Assembly: GCF_030719035.1 (NCBI RefSeq)
Contig: NZ_CP132203.1
Span: 6,218,501 to 6,282,500 of the forward strand
Origin: Hahella sp. HNIBRBA332
GTDB lineage: Bacteria > Pseudomonadota > Gammaproteobacteria > Pseudomonadales > Oleiphilaceae
Direction: 5' to 3'
DNA length: 64,000 bases
Part shown: positions 60,798 to 64,000 of the stretch, in pieces
Layout of the letters: each line of letters starts with the position of its first letter
Position numbering within the stretch: the stretch's first letter is position 1
Position numbers and translations under genes: made by a program
Notes under the pieces: model-generated
Seen by the model: the letters and a program-made list of their open reading frames with translations, nothing else
Databases searched by the model: none
Told to the model about the DNA's origin: nothing

Positions 60798-63305
60798 ATG
60801 ACTACCAAGCCAAGGTTCAAGGTATCCGCGTTGTTATTGGGCATGGCGATGCTCCATACCGGCGCGGCCCACGCAGCGGCGGACCTCTTTTTCTCTGAGT
60901 ATGTGGAAGGCTCCAGCAACAACAAAGCATTGGAAATCTATAACGGAACCAGCGCCGACGTTGACCTGAGCGCCTATGAAGTGCAGATGTATTTTAACGG
61001 CTCCTCCAGCGCTGGCGTGACGCTGAATCTCAGTGGAACCCTGGCGGCGGGAGACGTCTACGTCATCGCCCACAGCAGCGCGGATCCGGCGATTCTGGCG
61101 CAGGCGGATCTAACCAGCGGCGGCGGCTTTTTCAACGGCGATGACGCCATCCTGTTGCTGAAAGGCGGCGCGGCGGTGGACTCCATCGGTCAGATCGGCG
61201 TGGACCCCGGCAGTGAGTGGGGCAGCGGCGACGTCAGCACCGCTAACAACACGATGCGTCGCAAATCCGACGTGGATGCGGGGGACAGCGATCCTTACGA
61301 TGCCTATGACCCCACCCTGCAATGGGACGGTTATCCCAACGATACCTTTGATGGCTTGGGCTCCTATGGCGACGGCCCTACCGATCCGGGCGGCGAGCCG
61401 GGTGAAATTGGCGAGTGCGGCGATCCCGCTACCTTGATCAGCGCCATCCAGGGCGATGGCGCCAGCTCGCCATTGAACGGCCAGCAGGTAGTGCTGGAAG
61501 CGGTAGTGACCGCGGACCTGCAAGGCGCGGATGAGCAGAAAGGCTTCTTCGTGCAGGAAGAAGACGCGGATCAGGACGGCAATGACAAGACCTCGGAAGG
61601 CGTATTGGTGTATGCGGACGCCTCTGTGCTGGACGTAAGCGTGGGCCAGAAGGTGCGGGTGCTGGGCACGGTGACCGAATACCACGACCTGACCGAAGTG
61701 AACGCAGTGCAGGCGATTAAAGTGTGCGGCGACAACAACCAGGTGACTCCAGCGCAGGTGTCTCTGCCTCTGGATAGCGCTGACGCCCTGGAAAAAGTGG
61801 AAGGCATGCTGGTGACCTCCGCGCAGCCCTGGACCGTCAACGAAGTCTATAATCTGGGCCGCTATGGCGAGGTCTTACTGGGTAATGGCCGTCGTTATAT
61901 CCCGACGCATTTAGCGGCGCCGGGAGAAGACGCGGCGGCGGTGGCGGCGGCCAACGCCCTGAACCAGTTGGTGTTGGATGACGGCAGCACTAAACAGAAC
62001 CCGGCGGTGATTCCATTCCCTGCGCCGGAACTGAGCGCGCTGAACACCCTGCGGGTGGGCGACAAGGTGAACGAACTCACTGGCGTCATCAGCTACAGCT
62101 TCTCCGTATACCGCATGTATCCCACCGTTACGCCAGCGTTTGTGGCGGAAAATCCCCGCACCGACGCCCCTGTGACCACCGGCGCCGGCAACCTGACAGT
62201 GGCCAGCTTCAACGTGCTCAACTTCTTCAATGGCGATGGCCAGGGCGGTGGCTTTCCGACCCCTCGCGGCGCTTCCACAGCGGAAGAGCTGGAGCGTCAG
62301 GCGGCGAAAACCGTGGCGGCCTTGTTAGCCATGGACGCAGATGTTGTGGGTCTGATGGAGATTGAAAACGACGGCTATGGCGAAGATTCCGCGATTCAGG
62401 ATCTGGTCAACCGACTAAATGCGGCGGGCGGCAATTATGCGGTCGTCAATCCGGGGCTGTCGTCCCTGGGCGGCGATGCAATCGCGGTGGGCATGATCTA
62501 TAAAGCGGACAAAGTGACGCCCGCCGGCGCCGCCAAGACCTTGAGCAGCTATCCGTTCGATGACTTCAATCGTCAGCCACTGGCGCAGACGTTCTCCCTG
62601 AACGACAACGACGGCAAGCTCACCGTGGCGGTCAACCACTTCAAATCCAAAGGCTGCACCAACGCGGAAGGCGATAACCAGGATCAAGGCGACGGCCAGG
62701 GCTGCTACAACGCGAAGCGTAGCGAAGCCGCGGTGGCGCTGGCGGACTGGCTGGCGAGCGATCCTACCGGCGCGGAAGACGCGGACGTGCTGATCATCGG
62801 CGACTTAAACGCCTACGCCAAGGAAGACCCGATTATGGCGCTGCAGGCGCAGGGGTATCATAACCTGCCGGCGGAGTTGATCGGCGACGCAGCTTACTCC
62901 TACGTTTTCTCCGGTGAAACCGGCTATCTGGACCACGCTTTGGCCAGCGCGTCGCTTGCTCCGCAGGTGGTCGGCGTTTCCGAGTGGCACATCAACGGCG
63001 ATGAGCCGCGGGTGCTGGACTACAACGTGGAATTCAAAACCGACGCTCAGGTGTTGAACCTGTACAGCCCGGATGCGTATCGCTCCTCAGACCATGACCC
63101 GGTCATCGTGGAAATCAGTCTCGATGGCGTCAAAGAGGAAGTGAAAGGCGACTTCGACGGCGATGGCGACGTAGACGGTCGCGACCTGTTGATGCTGCTG
63201 AAGCAACTGTTCCGTCCGGTCAATGACGACAACCGTCAGTATGACCTGAATGAAGACGGCCGCATCAGCTTCCTGGACGTGTTCGCCTTCCTGCGCCTGC
63301 TGTAG
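60798..63305 (+). CDS. ExeM/NucH-like extracellular nuclease with dockerin-like tail
   Basis: 835 aa with signal peptide (1-26, cut after AHAA). Lamin-tail domain at about 28-130 (FFSEYVEGSSNNKALEIYNG in part), an OB-like domain at about 200-350, then the endonuclease/exonuclease/phosphatase domain at about 460-770: VASFNVLNFF, LMEIENDGYG, VAVNHFKSKG, IIGDLNAYAKEDP and SSDHDPVIVEI. The final ~55 aa hold two EF-hand-like loops (DFDGDGDVDGRDLL, DLNEDGRISFLDVFAF), dockerin-type, instead of the GlyGly-CTERM of some ExeM. Degrades extracellular DNA, giving phosphate. Confidence 0.92.
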   Translation: MTTKPRFKVSALLLGMAMLHTGAAHAAADLFFSEYVEGSSNNKALEIYNGTSADVDLSAYEVQMYFNGSSSAGVTLNLSGTLAAGDVYVIAHSSADPAILAQADLTSGGGFFNGDDAILLLKGGAAVDSIGQIGVDPGSEWGSGDVSTANNTMRRKSDVDAGDSDPYDAYDPTLQWDGYPNDTFDGLGSYGDGPTDPGGEPGEIGECGDPATLISAIQGDGASSPLNGQQVVLEAVVTADLQGADEQKGFFVQEEDADQDGNDKTSEGVLVYADASVLDVSVGQKVRVLGTVTEYHDLTEVNAVQAIKVCGDNNQVTPAQVSLPLDSADALEKVEGMLVTSAQPWTVNEVYNLGRYGEVLLGNGRRYIPTHLAAPGEDAAAVAAANALNQLVLDDGSTKQNPAVIPFPAPELSALNTLRVGDKVNELTGVISYSFSVYRMYPTVTPAFVAENPRTDAPVTTGAGNLTVASFNVLNFFNGDGQGGGFPTPRGASTAEELERQAAKTVAALLAMDADVVGLMEIENDGYGEDSAIQDLVNRLNAAGGNYAVVNPGLSSLGGDAIAVGMIYKADKVTPAGAAKTLSSYPFDDFNRQPLAQTFSLNDNDGKLTVAVNHFKSKGCTNAEGDNQDQGDGQGCYNAKRSEAAVALADWLASDPTGAEDADVLIIGDLNAYAKEDPIMALQAQGYHNLPAELIGDAAYSYVFSGETGYLDHALASASLAPQVVGVSEWHINGDEPRVLDYNVEFKTDAQVLNLYSPDAYRSSDHDPVIVEISLDGVKEEVKGDFDGDGDVDGRDLLMLLKQLFRPVNDDNRQYDLNEDGRISFLDVFAFLRLL

Positions 63306-63362
63306 TCGGCGTGCGCCAGGATTGTTAGGCTAAGCGTCGGCGCGATGCGCTGAAACGGATTT

Positions 63363-63400
63363 CCTCCTCCTCGACTTCTGCGGAAGCGGGGAGGAGGAGG
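63363..63400. terminator. Hairpin downstream of the nuclease gene
   Basis: CCTCCTCCTC (63363-63372)/GAGGAGGAGG (63391-63400) with inner CTTC/GAAG; no T-run, so its use as an intrinsic terminator is uncertain. Confidence 0.55.
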
Positions 63401-63435
63401 CTCTACCTGCCTGAACAATCTTTACGAGGGCGCTT

Positions 63436-63816
63436 ATGTCCGTCGGCTACGAACATATCAACCAGACCAAGAAAGAACGCATCACGTTCGCCCATCTTCC
63501 CGTCAGTACGCAAAATGAGATTGTCGGCCATCCTGTCTCTGCGACTATGGTGTGCTGGTATCTGATGAATAACATCGGCGACGACATTCAGTTTGTTTCC
63601 GACACCTATGACGACTGGCCGTTTCGCTCCGGTCAGCGTAAAGATTATCTCGCCTACCCCGATCGCACCGACGCTATCATCGCAACACTTGTTCAGGAAG
63701 GCGTTTTGCAGGAGGATGGCGTTCTTTATTTGGATAAAGACGAAATGTGGACGAAGACGAACCTCATTCCGTATACATCCGGGCGTTGCGCAACGTCTGG
63801 CTGGATAACTGAATAG
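63436..63816 (+). CDS. Small unknown protein, possibly frameshifted near its end
   Basis: 126 aa from an ATG with GAGGG upstream. Soluble, no signal: HLPVSTQNEIVGHPVSATMVCWYLMNN in pieces and KDYLAYPDRTDAIIATLVQEGVLQEDGVLYLDKDEMW in pieces. I do not recognise the family. The last ~14 residues (TSGRCATSGWITE) look out of frame; another frame gives YIRALRNVWLDN and then a stop, which reads more naturally. Confidence 0.6.
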   Translation: MSVGYEHINQTKKERITFAHLPVSTQNEIVGHPVSATMVCWYLMNNIGDDIQFVSDTYDDWPFRSGQRKDYLAYPDRTDAIIATLVQEGVLQEDGVLYLDKDEMWTKTNLIPYTSGRCATSGWITE

Positions 63817-63848
63817 AGATTGATCGCAACAAAACCCAAGGAGCCACC

Positions 63849-64000
63849 ATGATCTACAAAGGCAGCTGTCATTGTGGCAATATCGCGTTTGAAGTCGAAG
63901 GCGAACTGACGGAAGTTTTGGCGTGTAATTGTTCCATTTGTTCCCGTAAAGGGTCGCTGCTGTGGTTCGTGCCGCGGTCGCAGTTGACGCTGACGTCCGG
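63849..64000 (+). CDS. GFA/CENP-V family protein, 3' end cut by window edge
   Basis: 50 codons are open to the edge from an ATG with AAGGAG 6 bp upstream. MIYKGSCHCGNIAFEVEG and ACNCSICSRKGSLLWF hold the Cys pairs (CxC, CxxC) of the glutathione-dependent formaldehyde-activating (GFA) family zinc sites. Zn-binding, function in the clade usually unknown. Confidence 0.88.
   Translation, partial: MIYKGSCHCGNIAFEVEGELTEVLACNCSICSRKGSLLWFVPRSQLTLTS

Noticed and set aside
1..64000. CRISPR array, tRNA, rRNA, IS or prophage
   Set aside because: No regularly spaced repeats, no cloverleaf or rRNA sequence noticed, no transposase or phage ORF among the translated frames.

Overview
The window looks like a chromosomal stretch of a marine gammaproteobacterium of the Oceanospirillales/Hahellaceae type; Hahella is my best guess. 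This rests on gene content: a TRAP dicarboxylate importer, Fur-box-controlled catecholate siderophore genes, a GH16 polysaccharide hydrolase, an ExeM-like secreted nuclease, a YjfIJKLMC-type envelope module and T_hemolysin. Codon choice is moderately GC-rich throughout. I saw no rRNA, tRNA, CRISPR array, IS element or phage gene. Both edges cut genes.

Left part (1-16100). A three-gene minus-strand set (thermostable-hemolysin family protein, acyl-adenylating enzyme, haem-oxygenase-like diiron protein) runs off the left edge. It is followed by a bufferin locus on the plus strand (exported Cys-rich precursor, MNIO/DUF692 enzyme, DUF2063 partner), then slyD, an orphan periplasmic binding protein and a dctPQM TRAP operon with a hairpin between dctP and dctQ. 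Next comes a seven-gene minus-strand operon that matches E. coli yjfI-J-K-L-M-C in order, with a TrkA-N potassium channel gene inserted between the PspA-like gene and the DUF2491 gene.

Middle part (16100-34300). This part holds regulators and metabolism: AraC regulator/methyltransferase, FHA-EAL protein, RND efflux pair, a YiaA/B plus second PspA pair, alpha/beta hydrolases, a ZntB-type transporter, a YyaL-nDsbD fusion, a CigR-like protein, a nucleotidyltransferase, a structured 5' region ending in a terminator, and a GH16 enzyme under a perfect LacI/GalR-type operator.

Siderophore region (34289-56400). Two minus-strand operons and a divergent TonB receptor, with four Fur-like boxes, encode 2,3-dihydroxybenzoate synthesis (isochorismate synthase, isochorismatase-ArCP, DHB dehydrogenase, DHB-AMP ligase), one C-A-T-R NRPS, a class III aminotransferase, an amidohydrolase, an MFS exporter and a FepBDGC-type importer. 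The NRPS adenylation pocket reads DAEDIGTVV by hand alignment, a lysine-type code. The set equals the myxochelin pathway (MxcC-G, MxcL) plus an MxcM-like amidohydrolase, so the predicted product is myxochelin B converted to a pseudochelin-A-type imidazoline siderophore.

Right part (56500-64000). A class 3 lipase with a DUF6795 neighbour (possible effector/immunity pair), trxC, an HDAC-family protein, a large secreted nuclease with a dockerin-like tail preceded by PhoB-box-like repeats, a possibly frameshifted small ORF, and the start of a GFA-family gene.
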